Shown: positions 1 through 10,421, numbered from the stretch's first letter. The stretch is 64,000 nucleotides of DNA from an uncultured Ruegeria sp. (GCF_947504215.1 NZ_CANNGO010000004.1:186001-250000), one strand, 5' to 3'. Notes: a model not told the origin generated them from the sequence alone. Numbers and translations are program-made.

Positions 1-810
1 ACGTTGATAGGATCCACTGCTGCCGCTGCTTTGACGGTCTGCCTTTGTCTTGCCGCCCCCGTTTCGGCGCAAGGCTTGGATGGCGTCGTTCAACTGGACG
101 TTCTGGATGGGGGGCGTACGGCCAAAGGCACCTATCTGGGTGCACTGCGCCTGACGTTGAAGGACGGGTGGAAAACCTATTGGCGCGCGCCCGGCGATGC
201 CGGAATCCCGCCACAGTTTGATTGGACCGGATCGCGCAATGTTGGCGATGTCTCGATCACCTGGCCTGCTCCCGAAATCTTCGATCAAAACGGCTTGCAA
301 TCCATTGGCTACGAAGATCAACTGGTCCTGCCGGTCGAAATTACGCCCAAGAACCCTGCCAAAACCGTGCACTTGCGTGGCGAGATGGATTTGGGCGTAT
401 GTAAAGATGTCTGCATCCCCGAACGGCTGGGCTTCGATCATACTCTGGATGCCGACGCAGGGCGCAATCCGGCCATAGCGGCCGCGCTTGCACAGCGTCC
501 GTATTCCGCCCGTGAAGGGCGCGTGTCCAAGGCCAGCTGCCGTCTGACACCGACGGCGGACGGAATGCAGATCGAAGCACGCGTTACAATGCCCTCAGCC
601 GGAGGGCGCGAGGTTGCTGTGATTGAACCCGGCAACCCGGCGCTTTGGGCATCGCAACCGGATACGGTCAGGCAGGGCGATACCCTGATCGCCCGGTCCG
701 AGATCATCAATGCCTCTGGTGCACCCTTTGCGCTGGACCGGTCCGAAATCCGGATCACCGTACTGGGTGCAAAGCACGCAGTGGACATCAAAGGCTGCAG
801 CGCCGGTTGA
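1..810 (+). CDS. DsbD N-terminal-domain periplasmic protein (probably 5' partial)
   Basis: Stand-alone version of the periplasmic N-terminal domain of the thiol:disulfide interchange protein DsbD, without its membrane and thioredoxin parts. About 23 hydrophobic residues ending in VSA form a signal peptide, and a Cys-x3-Cys pair (GVCKDVC, about residues 133 and 137) lies where the DsbD alpha domain carries redox cysteines. The frame is open to the first base of the window; the first in-window start is a TTG at 4 and gives a signal peptide without basic residues, so the true start is probably just upstream. The NUDIX gene begins 4 bases after the stop. Such proteins are known to pass electrons to periplasmic partners; which partner is served here is not visible. 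Confidence 0.75.
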   Translation, partial: TLIGSTAAAALTVCLCLAAPVSAQGLDGVVQLDVLDGGRTAKGTYLGALRLTLKDGWKTYWRAPGDAGIPPQFDWTGSRNVGDVSITWPAPEIFDQNGLQSIGYEDQLVLPVEITPKNPAKTVHLRGEMDLGVCKDVCIPERLGFDHTLDADAGRNPAIAAALAQRPYSAREGRVSKASCRLTPTADGMQIEARVTMPSAGGREVAVIEPGNPALWASQPDTVRQGDTLIARSEIINASGAPFALDRSEIRITVLGAKHAVDIKGCSAG

Positions 811-814
811 TTGC

Positions 815-1234
815 ATGACACACACACCCAAGATCGGCGCTCTGGCCGTTGTTTTGCATCAGGGCCAAGTCCTTTTGGTGCAACGCAGCAAACAGCCCGA
901 TGCGGGTCTGTGGGGGTTTCCCGGCGGCCATGTCGAATGGGGGGAAACCGTGCTGCAAGCGGCGCAACGGGAGTTGCTGGAAGAGACCTCGGTCACCGCA
1001 CACCCATCCCACTATCTGGACAATCTCGACCTGCTGCGTTGGAACGATGAAGGTCAGGTCGTATCCCACTATCTGCTGGTCGGGGTCGCATGCGCATATC
1101 AGTCAGGCGAACCAATCGCCGGTGATGACGCGCTGGATGCCCGTTGGTTTTCCATAGAACAGATAAGAAACGGGGACCTACTGATGAGCGACCGGGTTGT
1201 TGACCTGTTAGAACACGCTTTACGCGTAAGTTAA
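815..1234 (+). CDS. NUDIX hydrolase
   Basis: Hydrolase of nucleoside diphosphate derivatives, cytosolic. The Nudix box is clear: G-x5-E-x7-REL-x-EE-x-S-V within GHVEWGE...RELLEETSV, with Ser in place of the usual last Gly. The 139-residue length suits the small single-domain family. An in-frame start at 710 would overlap the upstream gene by about 100 bases; the ATG at 815, four bases after the upstream stop, gives the normal beta-strand opening (KIGALAVVL), so I chose it. The 3' end shares three bases with the converging RND permease stop. The substrate (oxidised nucleotide, ADP-ribose or other) cannot be told from sequence. Confidence 0.88.
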   Translation: MTHTPKIGALAVVLHQGQVLLVQRSKQPDAGLWGFPGGHVEWGETVLQAAQRELLEETSVTAHPSHYLDNLDLLRWNDEGQVVSHYLLVGVACAYQSGEPIAGDDALDARWFSIEQIRNGDLLMSDRVVDLLEHALRVS

Positions 1235-4200
1235 GCGCTGACCCGGCCTCTTAAGCGAACGTAAACCAGACCTGACATCACGACGCTCAAAATCACAATT
1301 GGGATCGCTCCGGCAAGAAACGCGCCAAGGCCCATTTGCAAAATAGCTGCACCATCATCACCTGGATACAGGCCCGACAACAGCCCGACCGGCGCATCCG
1401 CCACCATGGGCCAGACCATCGTCAGACCGAACCAGACCATTAGCACCAGACCGGTTCCGGCAAGCGCCCCCTGAACCACCCGATCCGGGGCCCGCATCGC
1501 GCGTCGCATCGCCGTCATCGGACGTGAAACGTCGTTCAGAATGGCAAGCAATGCAGGCACCAGAACCAGAACCAACAACATCCCGAATCCAAGCCCGTAA
1601 ACCAGCGTAATGACGGTTGGTTTGAGGAATTGCGCCTGTTGTGAGCTTTCGTACAGCAGCGGCGTCAAACCCAGAACTGTTGTTAGTGTCGTTAGCATTA
1701 CGGGCCGCAACCGATCTGCCGTACCTTCGACAATGGATGGCACCAGACCACGTTCCTGTTGATAGCCGTCGATGGTGGTCACCAAGACGATTGAATCGTT
1801 GATGATGATCCCCGTCATGCCCAGCAGGCCCACAACCGTAAACATACTCAGCGGCACGTCCCAGATGTAGTGCCCCCAAATCGCACCAACCAGACCGAAC
1901 GGAATGATAGCCATCACCACCAATGGCCTGCTCCAACTGGCAAAGACCCAAGCCAGTACCAGATAGATTCCAGTCAGACACAGGATCAAACCAGTGGCCG
2001 CCTCGGACAGGAACTCATCTTCTTGTTCGCTCAGACCCGCCACACGCCATTCCACCTGACGTTCCGAGGCAATCTTCGGCAGGATTTCTTCGTTCAGTGC
2101 ACGCTCAATCTCGACCGCGCGTGTGGGATCGTCTTCGGAAATGTCGCCGTTCACCGAAATCACCCGCAGACCATTTTCGCGCCGAACCGTCGAGAACCCC
2201 GATTTGCGCTCGACCGAAACGATGTCGGCCAGCGGCACATAGACCCCGTCTGGCGTTCGCATCAACGTTCGTTCCAGGAAGTCGGCGGTCAGCTCACCCT
2301 CGGGTAGTTCTACGCGTATCTCTGCGCTGCGCGGGCCATCAGGGAAGGTCGCGGCCTCAATCCCGTTCAAGCGGTTGCGCAGCACACGGCCCAGCGTTTC
2401 GATCCGGAAGCCCAGCGCCTGGCCCTGCGCCGTCAGGTCCAGAATGTATTCTTCCTTGTCATAGGCCAGATTGTCTTCCAGCGCCGAGACCTCGGTGTAC
2501 TTCGACATCTCGGTTTGCAAATCCTCGGACGCGGCCTTTAGCGTATTTACATCAGCGCCGTAGAACTGCACATCAATCGCATCCCCACCCGGACCCGAGC
2601 GCCAGCCACGGAAGGTCAGCAATTCGACCTTCGGATGGCGCGGCACGAAATCCTGCAACTCTCCTACAAACTCAAAGCTGGAGTAGGGGCGCAGGTCGGC
2701 ATCGATCAATTCGATGGAAATACCACCCAGCAGATCTTCGTCTTTGCCTTCGGCTGCAGACAATCCAAACCCGGCGCTGCCGCCAACCTCGGCCAAAACA
2801 TAGTCGATCGGGTTACGACCATGTCGTTCTTCGTAGATCCGGCCCAGCTCATCCGTTGCGCGCTGCAATTGTTGCATCATCTCAAGCGTATCGGACCGGG
2901 TCGCCCCTTCGGCCATGATGAAATTGCCGGTGACCGAGCCTCGTTCAGGCGCATTGAAGAAACGCCAGTTCACATCCCCGCGAATGAATAGGGCAATCTG
3001 GCTGGCCAGGATCACGACCATCAACGCCACGACCACATATCGCGCCCAGACGACCCATGCGATGAGCGGGCGGAACAGATGATCACGCACCCATCGGAAG
3101 CCCCGGTTCACTACGCGGTTGGGCAGGTCGTACCAGTGCTCCTTTGCAGAATGCGCGATGGCATGTGCCATGTGGTTTGGCAGGATCAAGAAACACTCGA
3201 TCAGCGAGGCGATCAGGACCGCAATCACCGTGAATGGAATATCGCGGATCAATTCGCCGAACCGCCCACCAACAAGGGTCAGGCCGAAAAAGGCGATTAC
3301 CGTTGTGACAGTGGCCGCAAAAACCGGCATTGCCATGCGTCGGGCGGCGCGTTCAGCCGCAACCACCGGAGGTTCGCCCAAACGGCGCGCGCGAAAATCG
3401 GCGTGTTCTCCGACAACGATGGCATCATCGACAACGATGCCCAATGTTATGATCAGCCCGAACAGGGACACCATGTTGATCGACAGACCACCAAGATACA
3501 TCAGTGCAATGGCAGCGGACATGGCCACTGGAATACCGGCAGCAACCCAAAACGCGATCCGGGCATTCAGGAACAAAAACAGCAGGCAGACAACTAGCCC
3601 AAGTCCCACGAGCCCGTTGTCGATCAGGATATCCAGCCGGTCGGTAATGGCCTGAGCCCGGGTTCGGATCAGTTCAACCGAGACCCCCTCGGGCAGGCTG
3701 GCCTGCATCTCGGCCACGACGTCTTCGACCGTGTGTTGGATGTCGATGGCATCGCCCTGGTTCGATCGGTCAACTCGAATGGACATGGCCGGGTCATCGC
3801 CAACAAAATAGCTACGATTGCGATCGACCCCTTCAACGCGGATCTGCGCCACGTCACCAACAAACAACTTGGACCCATCCGCAAAACTGCGCAGCGCGAT
3901 CCCTTCTATTTCTTCCGGCGTACGTTTTTCTGCCCCCGTACGGATACGAGCATTGGCACCGGTCACATCCCCGGCCGGGTTGGCATTAACCTCGGCGGAT
4001 ACGGCGGATGCGATATCCGACATTGCAATATCGTTAGCGATCAATTGCGCTGTCGGTACCTCGACCACCACGCGGGGGGCGGCAATGCCCCGGATCGTCG
4101 TGCGGGTGACCCCCGCTGCAAACAACCGGTTTATCAACTCATCCGTGAAGTTTGCCAGCTGATCCGGTGCGACCGGCCCTGTCACAACCACATCGGTCAC

Positions 4201-4632
4201 CCGGTCACGCCAGGCACCACGCCGGATCGTCGGTTCTTCGGCGTCTTCGGGCAGGTTGGTTACCCCGTCGACGGCCGTTCTGACCTCTTCCACTGCACGG
4301 GACATATCCCAGTTGGGCTCGAACTCCAGCCTGATGCTGGCTGACCCTTCTCGTGAGGTTGTATCCGTGCTGGCCACCCCTTCGACCGCCAGCAACGCGG
4401 GCTCCAGAACCTGGACGATGCCATTGTCTACATCCTCGGGGCCTGCGCCGTCCCATTCAACGCTGACATCAACGCGTTCAAGTATGACGTCCGGAAAGAA
4501 CTGCGCCCGCATGTTCGGGATCGCTGCGGCACCCAGAACCAGCATCACCAGCAACAGCAAGTTCGCCACGGTGCGGTGTCGGGTAAAGTAGCTTAGGACG
4601 CCACCCGCCGCGCCGGGTATCTCGCGCATCAT
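1231..4632 (-). CDS. RND efflux transporter permease (AcrB/HAE type)
   Basis: Inner-membrane proton-driven pump subunit of a tripartite RND exporter. The protein has 1133 residues, slightly longer than the usual ~1040, with an N-terminal membrane helix, two large periplasmic loops and two bundles of transmembrane segments. Membrane segment 4 carries the paired proton-relay aspartates ([12 protein letters not shown]), and the matching second-half motif reads [12 protein letters not shown]-terminal extension adds about two further membrane helices after residue ~1050. The adaptor gene ends 5 bases before this start, so the two form an operon. No TolC-like outer-membrane gene is present in the window. 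The exported substrate is unknown. Confidence 0.93.
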   Translation of the reverse strand: MMREIPGAAGGVLSYFTRHRTVANLLLLVMLVLGAAAIPNMRAQFFPDVILERVDVSVEWDGAGPEDVDNGIVQVLEPALLAVEGVASTDTTSREGSASIRLEFEPNWDMSRAVEEVRTAVDGVTNLPEDAEEPTIRRGAWRDRVTDVVVTGPVAPDQLANFTDELINRLFAAGVTRTTIRGIAAPRVVVEVPTAQLIANDIAMSDIASAVSAEVNANPAGDVTGANARIRTGAEKRTPEEIEGIALRSFADGSKLFVGDVAQIRVEGVDRNRSYFVGDDPAMSIRVDRSNQGDAIDIQHTVEDVVAEMQASLPEGVSVELIRTRAQAITDRLDILIDNGLVGLGLVVCLLFLFLNARIAFWVAAGIPVAMSAAIALMYLGGLSINMVSLFGLIITLGIVVDDAIVVGEHADFRARRLGEPPVVAAERAARRMAMPVFAATVTTVIAFFGLTLVGGRFGELIRDIPFTVIAVLIASLIECFLILPNHMAHAIAHSAKEHWYDLPNRVVNRGFRWVRDHLFRPLIAWVVWARYVVVALMVVILASQIALFIRGDVNWRFFNAPERGSVTGNFIMAEGATRSDTLEMMQQLQRATDELGRIYEERHGRNPIDYVLAEVGGSAGFGLSAAEGKDEDLLGGISIELIDADLRPYSSFEFVGELQDFVPRHPKVELLTFRGWRSGPGGDAIDVQFYGADVNTLKAASEDLQTEMSKYTEVSALEDNLAYDKEEYILDLTAQGQALGFRIETLGRVLRNRLNGIEAATFPDGPRSAEIRVELPEGELTADFLERTLMRTPDGVYVPLADIVSVERKSGFSTVRRENGLRVISVNGDISEDDPTRAVEIERALNEEILPKIASERQVEWRVAGLSEQEDEFLSEAATGLILCLTGIYLVLAWVFASWSRPLVVMAIIPFGLVGAIWGHYIWDVPLSMFTVVGLLGMTGIIINDSIVLVTTIDGYQQERGLVPSIVEGTADRLRPVMLTTLTTVLGLTPLLYESSQQAQFLKPTVITLVYGLGFGMLLVLVLVPALLAILNDVSRPMTAMRRAMRAPDRVVQGALAGTGLVLMVWFGLTMVWPMVADAPVGLLSGLYPGDDGAAILQMGLGAFLAGAIPIVILSVVMSGLVYVRLRGRVSA

Positions 4633-4637
4633 GGCGC

Positions 4638-6086
4638 CTAGCCCCCTGCCCGGTTTTCAATGCGCCGCACCAATGAGGCGGGGACTTTTGCCTCGCTTAG
4701 CTGACCCAGCACCTGCGTTTTGACGTCCCGTGGCATGGCTTCGCTGGCTTCAACTTGGGCGACCAGTTCCGCACGTTTGGCGTCCGTCAGTTCCACCATC
4801 TCAGCGTCAGCGCTGGCCTCAATCCTCAGGGGGCGCACGCGTACGCCAGCACCCAATAGGGGCGTTCTGCCAATGACCACCTCGCGCCCGTCCAACCCTT
4901 CACCACGCAGCAGCACTTCGTCGCCTTGTCTGCGGATCAGAAGCACGGGCAAAGCCTCAAGCCGGTCATCCGCACCAAGCACCAGAATCGAACCTGAGGC
5001 GTCGAGAACGGAAGAGGGCAGACGCACAACCGCCTGCAGCGGTTGTTCCTGGACAGTCACGGTTACAAAATCACCCGGCTTGAACCCCGAAGCGCTGTCC
5101 AGACGAGCATAGATCAACCGTCCGGTCTGCCCCTCACCTGCCGAGCCGCTATCGCGGCTGATACGTCCCGTTGCTGTCAAATCAGTACCAGTGACTTCTA
5201 ATGAAACAGCGACAGGGGCGTTCATCAGCGCGCCAGTGTTGTTCAAAAGCCGAACATACTGCGCGGTCGACACCCGAAAGGCCACTTCCAGAGCATTGGG
5301 GTCCACCAGTTCGGCCAGTTTTTCATTGGCCGCAACCAGTCGCCCTTCGACAAGGGTCACGTCTGTCAGCGTTCCACCAAAACCGGCGCGAATTGTCATG
5401 TCGTCCAGATCGCGCTCGGCGGCCTCAAGAGCGATGCGTGCCCTCGCCAGCAGAGTCGTCGCCTGATCCACCCGGGATTCCGCTTGCGCCAAAGCGATAC
5501 GGCGTGCCAGCACGGATTGCTGGGCAGAGGCCGCCGTAAGCTCGGCTTCTTCGACGCTTGCGGTCGCCCCTACGCCCCGCGACTCCAGATCGCGTTGTCG
5601 CTGCAGGGCCCGCTCGCGCAGATCGGCCTGCGCCTCGGCGGACTTTAACTCGTCCTGCGCCAGCAGCAGGGAACGTTCGGCGTCCCGTTCTTCGAATTGG
5701 GCATCCAGCAGATCGGACTTGGCGCGATCCAGTGCAGATTGCGTATCCGCCGGATCAAGTTCGACAAGAATTTCGCCCTCAGTCACAGACCCGCCATCTT
5801 CAAAATCTTCGGCAAGGGAAACCACGCGCCCGCCAAGGGCTGCGCGCAGTTCCAGGCGGCGGCGACTCTGCACCTCGCCAAAGGCTTCCAGATAGGGGGT
5901 TACAGTTTCCAGTTCAGCGGTTCTGAGTGTGACTGCGAACACGCGCTCGCGTGCTTGCGGCTGCGTTTTGTCGCGTGTCAGCACATCCTGCATCGCACCA
6001 ACGATCATCTGAACGGCAACAAACAGCAGTGCCAGCGTCAGGGACGCCAGAAAGACACCGACAATACTCTGCCGTAGAAATCGCAT
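4638..6086 (-). CDS. RND efflux periplasmic adaptor (HlyD/MFP family)
   Basis: Membrane-fusion protein linking the RND pump to an outer-membrane channel. An N-terminal membrane anchor (residues ~7-30) precedes a biotinyl-lipoyl-like half (GGRVVSL...VTEGEILVELD), a long alpha-hairpin rich in Ala, Glu, Arg and Leu (~115-240), the second lipoyl half and beta-barrel domains. At 482 residues it is longer than typical adaptors (~370-400): the last ~50 residues are a charged helical tail after the usual membrane-proximal domain. First gene of the two-gene operon with the permease 5 bases downstream. The start at 6086 gives a clean membrane anchor. Confidence 0.9.
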   Translation of the reverse strand: MRFLRQSIVGVFLASLTLALLFVAVQMIVGAMQDVLTRDKTQPQARERVFAVTLRTAELETVTPYLEAFGEVQSRRRLELRAALGGRVVSLAEDFEDGGSVTEGEILVELDPADTQSALDRAKSDLLDAQFEERDAERSLLLAQDELKSAEAQADLRERALQRQRDLESRGVGATASVEEAELTAASAQQSVLARRIALAQAESRVDQATTLLARARIALEAAERDLDDMTIRAGFGGTLTDVTLVEGRLVAANEKLAELVDPNALEVAFRVSTAQYVRLLNNTGALMNAPVAVSLEVTGTDLTATGRISRDSGSAGEGQTGRLIYARLDSASGFKPGDFVTVTVQEQPLQAVVRLPSSVLDASGSILVLGADDRLEALPVLLIRRQGDEVLLRGEGLDGREVVIGRTPLLGAGVRVRPLRIEASADAEMVELTDAKRAELVAQVEASEAMPRDVKTQVLGQLSEAKVPASLVRRIENRAGG

Positions 6087-6192
6087 TAATTACTCACCCC
6101 GGTTGCGTCAGGCTGCCTTCCGCAAGATGTAGCTGAAGCCGGAAAAATGCCAAGCCACAATGCGGTTACAAGGTATTGAACGTATGACCAGT

Positions 6193-6735
6193 CTACTTCC
6201 GTCGCAGATGTTCGTCCAATCTGGGCATTATCTCTACAAAATTGCAGGGGCGATGCCGGTAGTCGAACTGTTTTTCCAAAATGCCATCCCAGGCATCCTT
6301 GCAGGCACCCGGGCTGCCGGGCAACGCAAATAGATAGGTACCGCCAGCCACGCCACCTGTTGCGCGGGATTGTACCGCAGAGGTGCCAATCTTCTCCATC
6401 GACAGGATGGTGAAGACGGTGCCGAACGCTTCGATTTCCTTCTCGTAGACATCGCGGTGTGCCTCTACCGTCACGTCCCGGCCGGTCAATCCTGTTCCGC
6501 CAGTCGAGATCACGACGTCTATCTCCGGGTCGGCAATCCAGATGCGCAGTTGATCAGCGATCTGCCCACGCTCATCCCGGATGATCTTGCGGTCTGCGAT
6601 CTGGTGACCTGCAGACTGGATGCGGTCGACCAGGGTCTGACCTGAACGATCTTCGTCCAAAGACCGCGTGTCAGATACCGTCAAAACGGCGATGCGGACG
6701 GGGATGAACTGCAGGGACTCATCAATGCGCGACAT
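6193..6735 (-). CDS. moaB: Molybdenum cofactor biosynthesis protein MoaB
   Basis: MoaB/MogA-family protein of molybdenum cofactor synthesis; family members adenylate molybdopterin before metal insertion. The molybdopterin-binding motif is intact (ISTGGTGLTGRDVT), as are VLTVSDTR near the N-terminus and LPGSPGACKDAW near the C-terminus. The 180-residue length is normal for the family. It follows the LysE-type gene on the same strand 6 bases downstream, so the two may be cotranscribed. The other moa genes of this window (moaE, moaD) lie 35 kb away. Confidence 0.93.
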   Translation of the reverse strand: MSRIDESLQFIPVRIAVLTVSDTRSLDEDRSGQTLVDRIQSAGHQIADRKIIRDERGQIADQLRIWIADPEIDVVISTGGTGLTGRDVTVEAHRDVYEKEIEAFGTVFTILSMEKIGTSAVQSRATGGVAGGTYLFALPGSPGACKDAWDGILEKQFDYRHRPCNFVEIMPRLDEHLRRK

Positions 6736-6741
6736 GTGGTG

Positions 6742-7362
6742 TCAGGCCCTTTCCATGATGGCCAGCCGGATCGCCAGAGCGGAGAAAATGCCACCGGTGA
6801 TCCAACCCATGATACGCGAGGCGCGCGGGTTCGAGATCAGGACCTTTCCCGCGCCTCCTGCAAAGATGCCAACCAGACCGTTCACAACAAACCCGCCCAG
6901 CGCGATGATGATCCCAAAGGTCAGGAATTGCAGCAGAATCGATCCTGCAGCGGGATCTACGAATTGAGGGATGAAGGCCAGAACAAACAGGATGACCTTG
7001 GGATTGGTCAAGTTCACAACCAACCCATCCCTATAGGCAAATCGGGTGGCTTTCGCTGGCCCGTCCGCCGTCACAGCTCCGTTCCGAATGGCACCCCAGG
7101 CGAGATACAACAGATACGCGACACCCATCCAACGGATCACATCAAACAGCCACGGCATTGTGGCAACGGCTGCGCCCAGCCCAAGACCTGCGAGCAGCAC
7201 GTGAACCAAAGACCCCGTCGAGACACCGGCACTGGCGGCAACGGCGGATTTACCACCCGACCGAAGCCCCTGACCAAAGCAGAACATCATATCTGCCCCA
7301 GGCGTGAAATTCAGCGCCAAAGCCGCAGGTATGAAAGCCAGAAAAGTGACCGTCTCAATCAT
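6742..7362 (-). CDS. LysE family translocator
   Basis: Inner-membrane exporter of the LysE/RhtB family, which expels amino acids or related metabolites. The protein has 206 residues with about six hydrophobic segments and the family opening FIPAALALNFTPGADMMF. A longer frame opens at 7440, but the ATG at 7362 gives the canonical LysE N-terminus and forms a 4-base ATGA overlap with the phosphoesterase stop, so it is preferred. moaB follows 6 bases downstream. The exported solute cannot be predicted. Confidence 0.88.
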   Translation of the reverse strand: MIETVTFLAFIPAALALNFTPGADMMFCFGQGLRSGGKSAVAASAGVSTGSLVHVLLAGLGLGAAVATMPWLFDVIRWMGVAYLLYLAWGAIRNGAVTADGPAKATRFAYRDGLVVNLTNPKVILFVLAFIPQFVDPAAGSILLQFLTFGIIIALGGFVVNGLVGIFAGGAGKVLISNPRASRIMGWITGGIFSALAIRLAIMERA

Positions 7363-7958
7363 GAAGTAACCTCGAACCAATTCACTTTCGGGCCAAGGTT
7401 GGCAATATGCGTCCGGCCGATCAAGCCGCGATACCCCCAACCATCGTGGATATGGCCGCAGAAGGCAAAACCCGGTTGTATCCGTTCGATTGCGTCGCGC
7501 ACGGCGACAGACCCAACCGAGAGACCCTGCGAAGTTGCATCACCATGACCTTTGGGCGGTGAATGCACGACCAGGATATCAGCGCCATCGCACCGATCCA
7601 GCATCTCGGCAGCGTCCGCTTCGGTCAGATCACAAGACCAGTCACCAAAGGGCGTAACCGGCACACCGTACCCTAGACCAAACATGCGCACGCCATCGAG
7701 GCTCATACCTGATCCGTGCAACACATGCACACCCTCAGGCGCGGCATCGGTCAGTTCTTCTGCACTTTCAGCGTTGCCGGGAACCAGAACCAAGGGCACA
7801 GAGATGCCCGACAGCATCTGCATCGCCTCATCCATACCCTGCCGCATATTGCAATAATCCCCGGCCCCGATCACCAGATCTGCATCTGCACTTGCCGCAA
7901 CAATATCGGCGGCCCGGTTTCGCGCCATGTGAAGATCGGAGAAAGCCAAAACTTTCAT
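7359..7958 (-). CDS. Calcineurin-like metallophosphoesterase
   Basis: Dinuclear metal phosphoesterase of 199 residues. The metal ligands of the fold are visible in order: FSDLH at the N-terminus, GAGDY, PGNAE, VVHSPPKGHG and FCGHIHDGWG. A longer in-frame opening at 8255 would lie inside the glycosylase gene; the ATG at 7958 begins MKVLAFSDLH, the normal start of this family, and overlaps the glycosylase stop by 4 bases. It is the middle gene of a run glycosylase - phosphoesterase - LysE - moaB. The PGN-x-E motif has Ala where many family members have His (PGNHD), which may reflect a subfamily. Substrate unknown. Confidence 0.85.
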   Translation of the reverse strand: MKVLAFSDLHMARNRAADIVAASADADLVIGAGDYCNMRQGMDEAMQMLSGISVPLVLVPGNAESAEELTDAAPEGVHVLHGSGMSLDGVRMFGLGYGVPVTPFGDWSCDLTEADAAEMLDRCDGADILVVHSPPKGHGDATSQGLSVGSVAVRDAIERIQPGFAFCGHIHDGWGYRGLIGRTHIANLGPKVNWFEVTS

Positions 7959-8722
7959 CTGTTCCCTTTCAAATGCGCCTTGAGGTCCAGCAAATCCGCC
8001 CAGGCTTGCCGCTTCATCTGCGGTTGACGCAGCAGATATGCGGGGTGGAACATCGGGATAACCGGTAGGTCCATCGCCTGATCCCACTGCCCACGCAACC
8101 GCGTGATTCCGCGTTTGCCCAAAACGGCCTGACAACTGATATTGCCCATCACCACCAGCACATCGGGCTTTGCCAACGTGACATGCCGCTCCAAAAACGG
8201 CTTCATCATGCCGATCTCTTCTGGTTTGGGGTCTCTGTTCTGCGGCGGCCGCCATGGCAGAACGTTGGTGATATAAACATTCTGCGTGCGATCCAGATCA
8301 ATCGCTGCCAGCATCCGATCCAGCAATTGCCCGGCGCGACCGACAAAGGGCCTGCCTTCGCGGTCTTCATCCCGCCCCGGCGCTTCGCCAACAATCATCA
8401 CGCGCGCACCCGGCGTGCCGTCGGCGAACACCAACTGCCGCGCGCCGCGTTTCAATTCGCAATGCTCGAACGCGTCCATAACCGCACGCAGCTGATCCAG
8501 CGAACCGGCACCCTTAGCTGCCGACTTCGCCAGCGCAACCGGGTCCACCTGCGCTGGTTTTTCCGAGGCAGCTTGCCGGTGTGCAGGTTTTTTAGCCTTT
8601 GGTGCAGTATCGGGCAGCGCGTATCGATCCACCGGGACATCCCCGATCGCATCGGTTGCGCCCAATTCGATCTGCCATTCCAGCAACGCCCGCGCGGTAT
8701 GATAATCCATAGCCGATTCCAT
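7955..8722 (-). CDS. Uracil-DNA glycosylase, family 4-like, without the Fe-S cysteines
   Basis: Base-excision repair enzyme removing uracil from DNA. The family 4 active-site motif GEAPGRDEDREGRPFVG is present, as are LPWRPPQNRDPKPEE and the terminal FHPAYLLR motif. Family 4 enzymes normally bind a 4Fe-4S cluster through four cysteines (C-x2-C, then a Cys before RPPxNR and another ~15 residues later). Here those positions read FEHC, LPW and MKPF: only two cysteines occur in the whole protein, so no cluster is expected. Start at 8722 (MESAMDYHTA) is chosen; an ATG at 8710 and a TTG 9 bases upstream that sits closer to an AAGGTGG are alternatives. Confidence 0.85.
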   Translation of the reverse strand: MESAMDYHTARALLEWQIELGATDAIGDVPVDRYALPDTAPKAKKPAHRQAASEKPAQVDPVALAKSAAKGAGSLDQLRAVMDAFEHCELKRGARQLVFADGTPGARVMIVGEAPGRDEDREGRPFVGRAGQLLDRMLAAIDLDRTQNVYITNVLPWRPPQNRDPKPEEIGMMKPFLERHVTLAKPDVLVVMGNISCQAVLGKRGITRLRGQWDQAMDLPVIPMFHPAYLLRQPQMKRQAWADLLDLKAHLKGNR

Positions 8723-8807
8723 GCCGATCAATCTAACCACCTTTTGACTGAGGGAAAGCGAATTGGCCTTGCCTTGGCACTCGGTCGCACCGACCATCAA
8801 GACAATC

Positions 8808-9425
8808 ATGCCGCCGTTTTTGCGAATCCTTCTGATAACACTTTTGCTCACCGTCTCAGGTGGTGGGCCAGTTTCGGCCACGTTTCACAACACGCAAGGC
8901 CAATGCCGGGCCGGACAATTTCAATGCGGCAGCCGGTGCTGTTCTGGCGGGCAAAGATGCAGTTTCGATGGTCATTGCATCCGCGCAGGGGGTACCTATT
9001 GCGGAGGCGGACGCTCTTGTGGCCCCTTTGAGCGTTGCGTTGCTGGGGGAACCCGCTGTGCGCCGATCGGAGCGAACAAATGCACATCTCGCCTTGATTG
9101 CCCCGGTGGCAGTTTCTGCAACGGGCGCGGCGAGTGCGAACGTACCACACCCGAGTTTGATCCACGCCCTGCTACAAAGTGTTCAGATGGGCTAACTTGC
9201 AGAGGTGGATCGTCCTGCCTGCCCGGTGGCGGATGCTCGCGCCCGGGCTGGTTTTTGTGCGAAGAAACCGGATCACAATGTCGCCCCGGGTTCAAGTGCT
9301 CGGAACATCAAGGATGCGTGCCGATCAAGGCCATAGACTGCGGATACGGAAAATGGTGCAAACCCGGCGAGCAGTGTCTGCCCGAAGGCGGGTGCGAGAC
9401 GCTGCCAGAACGGACAGAACCTTAG
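8808..9425 (+). CDS. Secreted protein of tandem four-cysteine modules
   Basis: No family recognised. The ATG at 8808 gives a clean signal peptide (MPPFLRILL...PVSA); an upstream in-frame TTG at 8763 would bury it. The mature part holds 26 cysteines in about 180 residues. After an N-terminal block (C33, C40, C44, C45, C51, C57) come five modules with near-constant spacing C-x5-C-x5-C-x5-C: cysteines 65/71/77/84, 92/98/104/110, 125/131/137/143, 151/158/164/170 and 178/184/190/196. Gly and Pro fill the loops. This looks like a disulfide-stapled repeat similar in style to small eukaryotic knottin-type modules. It is divergent from the glycosylase, and pyrB follows after 60 bases. Function unknown. 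Confidence 0.75.
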   Translation: MPPFLRILLITLLLTVSGGGPVSATFHNTQGQCRAGQFQCGSRCCSGGQRCSFDGHCIRAGGTYCGGGRSCGPFERCVAGGTRCAPIGANKCTSRLDCPGGSFCNGRGECERTTPEFDPRPATKCSDGLTCRGGSSCLPGGGCSRPGWFLCEETGSQCRPGFKCSEHQGCVPIKAIDCGYGKWCKPGEQCLPEGGCETLPERTEP

Positions 9426-9485
9426 GTTGCCTCGGGACGCCTGACTTCCTATAAGCGGCCCGATTGTCGGACAGGAGCCCGCCCC

Positions 9486-10421
9486 ATGCGTTTTGCCCAT
9501 CGTCACCTTCTTGGCATCGAGCATCTGTCCCAATCCGATATCACCGCCATCCTTGATCTGGCCGAAAAATACGTCGATCTGAACCGTCAATCGGCAAAGC
9601 ACTCGGATGTGCTGGCCGGGCTGACGCAGATCAACATGTTCTTTGAAAACTCGACCCGGACACAGGCCAGCTTTGAGATTGCAGGCAAGCGGCTGGGGGC
9701 AGATGTGATGAACATGGCGATGCAAGCCAGCTCGATTAAGAAGGGCGAAACGCTGATCGACACGGCGATGACCCTTAACGCGATGCATCCCGATTTGCTG
9801 GTCGTTCGGCACCCGCATTCCGGCGCCGTGGATCTGTTGGCGCAGAAAGTGAACTGCGCTGTGCTGAACGCAGGCGACGGGCGGCACGAACATCCAACAC
9901 AGGCCTTGCTGGATGCATTGACCATCCGCCGTGCAAAAGGGCGCCTGCACCGTCTGAACATCGCCATCTGCGGCGACGTCGCACATTCACGCGTCGCGCG
10001 GTCAAACCTGATCTTGCTGGGCAAAATGGAAAACCGCATCCGCCTGATCGGCCCTCCGACCCTTGTGCCATCCCAGTTTTCGGAATTCGGTGCCGAGATC
10101 TACGACGACATGAACGAAGGTCTTCAGGATGTCGATGTGGTGATGATGCTGCGTCTTCAGAAAGAGCGGATGGACGGGGGCTTTATCCCCTCAGAACGCG
10201 AATACTATCACCGTTATGGGCTCGACGTCGCCAAGCTGGCATTGGCCAAGCCTGACGCCATCGTCATGCATCCGGGTCCGATGAACCGCGGGGTCGAAAT
10301 CGACGGCACCTTGGCCGACGACATCAACCGATCCGTCATTCAGGAACAGGTTGAGATGGGCGTCGCCGTGCGCATGGCCGCGATGGAACTGCTGGCCCGA
10401 AATCTGGGTGAGGCCGCATGA
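9486..10421 (+). CDS. pyrB: Aspartate carbamoyltransferase catalytic subunit
   Basis: Condenses carbamoyl phosphate with aspartate, the second step of pyrimidine synthesis. The carbamoyl-phosphate motif FENSTRT (S56-T57-R58-T59), the [11 protein letters not shown] segment and HPGPMNRG near the C-terminus are all intact, and the 311-residue length is standard. The start lies after a GGACAGGAG Shine-Dalgarno. The stop overlaps the next ORF by ATGA, opening a six-gene run that includes a dihydroorotase homologue. Because that homologue looks catalytically dead, this enzyme probably belongs to the class in which PyrB pairs with an inactive PyrC-like chain; no pyrI is present. Confidence 0.96.
   Translation: MRFAHRHLLGIEHLSQSDITAILDLAEKYVDLNRQSAKHSDVLAGLTQINMFFENSTRTQASFEIAGKRLGADVMNMAMQASSIKKGETLIDTAMTLNAMHPDLLVVRHPHSGAVDLLAQKVNCAVLNAGDGRHEHPTQALLDALTIRRAKGRLHRLNIAICGDVAHSRVARSNLILLGKMENRIRLIGPPTLVPSQFSEFGAEIYDDMNEGLQDVDVVMMLRLQKERMDGGFIPSEREYYHRYGLDVAKLALAKPDAIVMHPGPMNRGVEIDGTLADDINRSVIQEQVEMGVAVRMAAMELLARNLGEAA

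Noticed and set aside
1923..2918. 331-residue plus-strand ORF opposite the RND permease
   Set aside because: Arg- and Pro-rich composition typical of an antisense shadow; the permease on the other strand has clear RND motifs.
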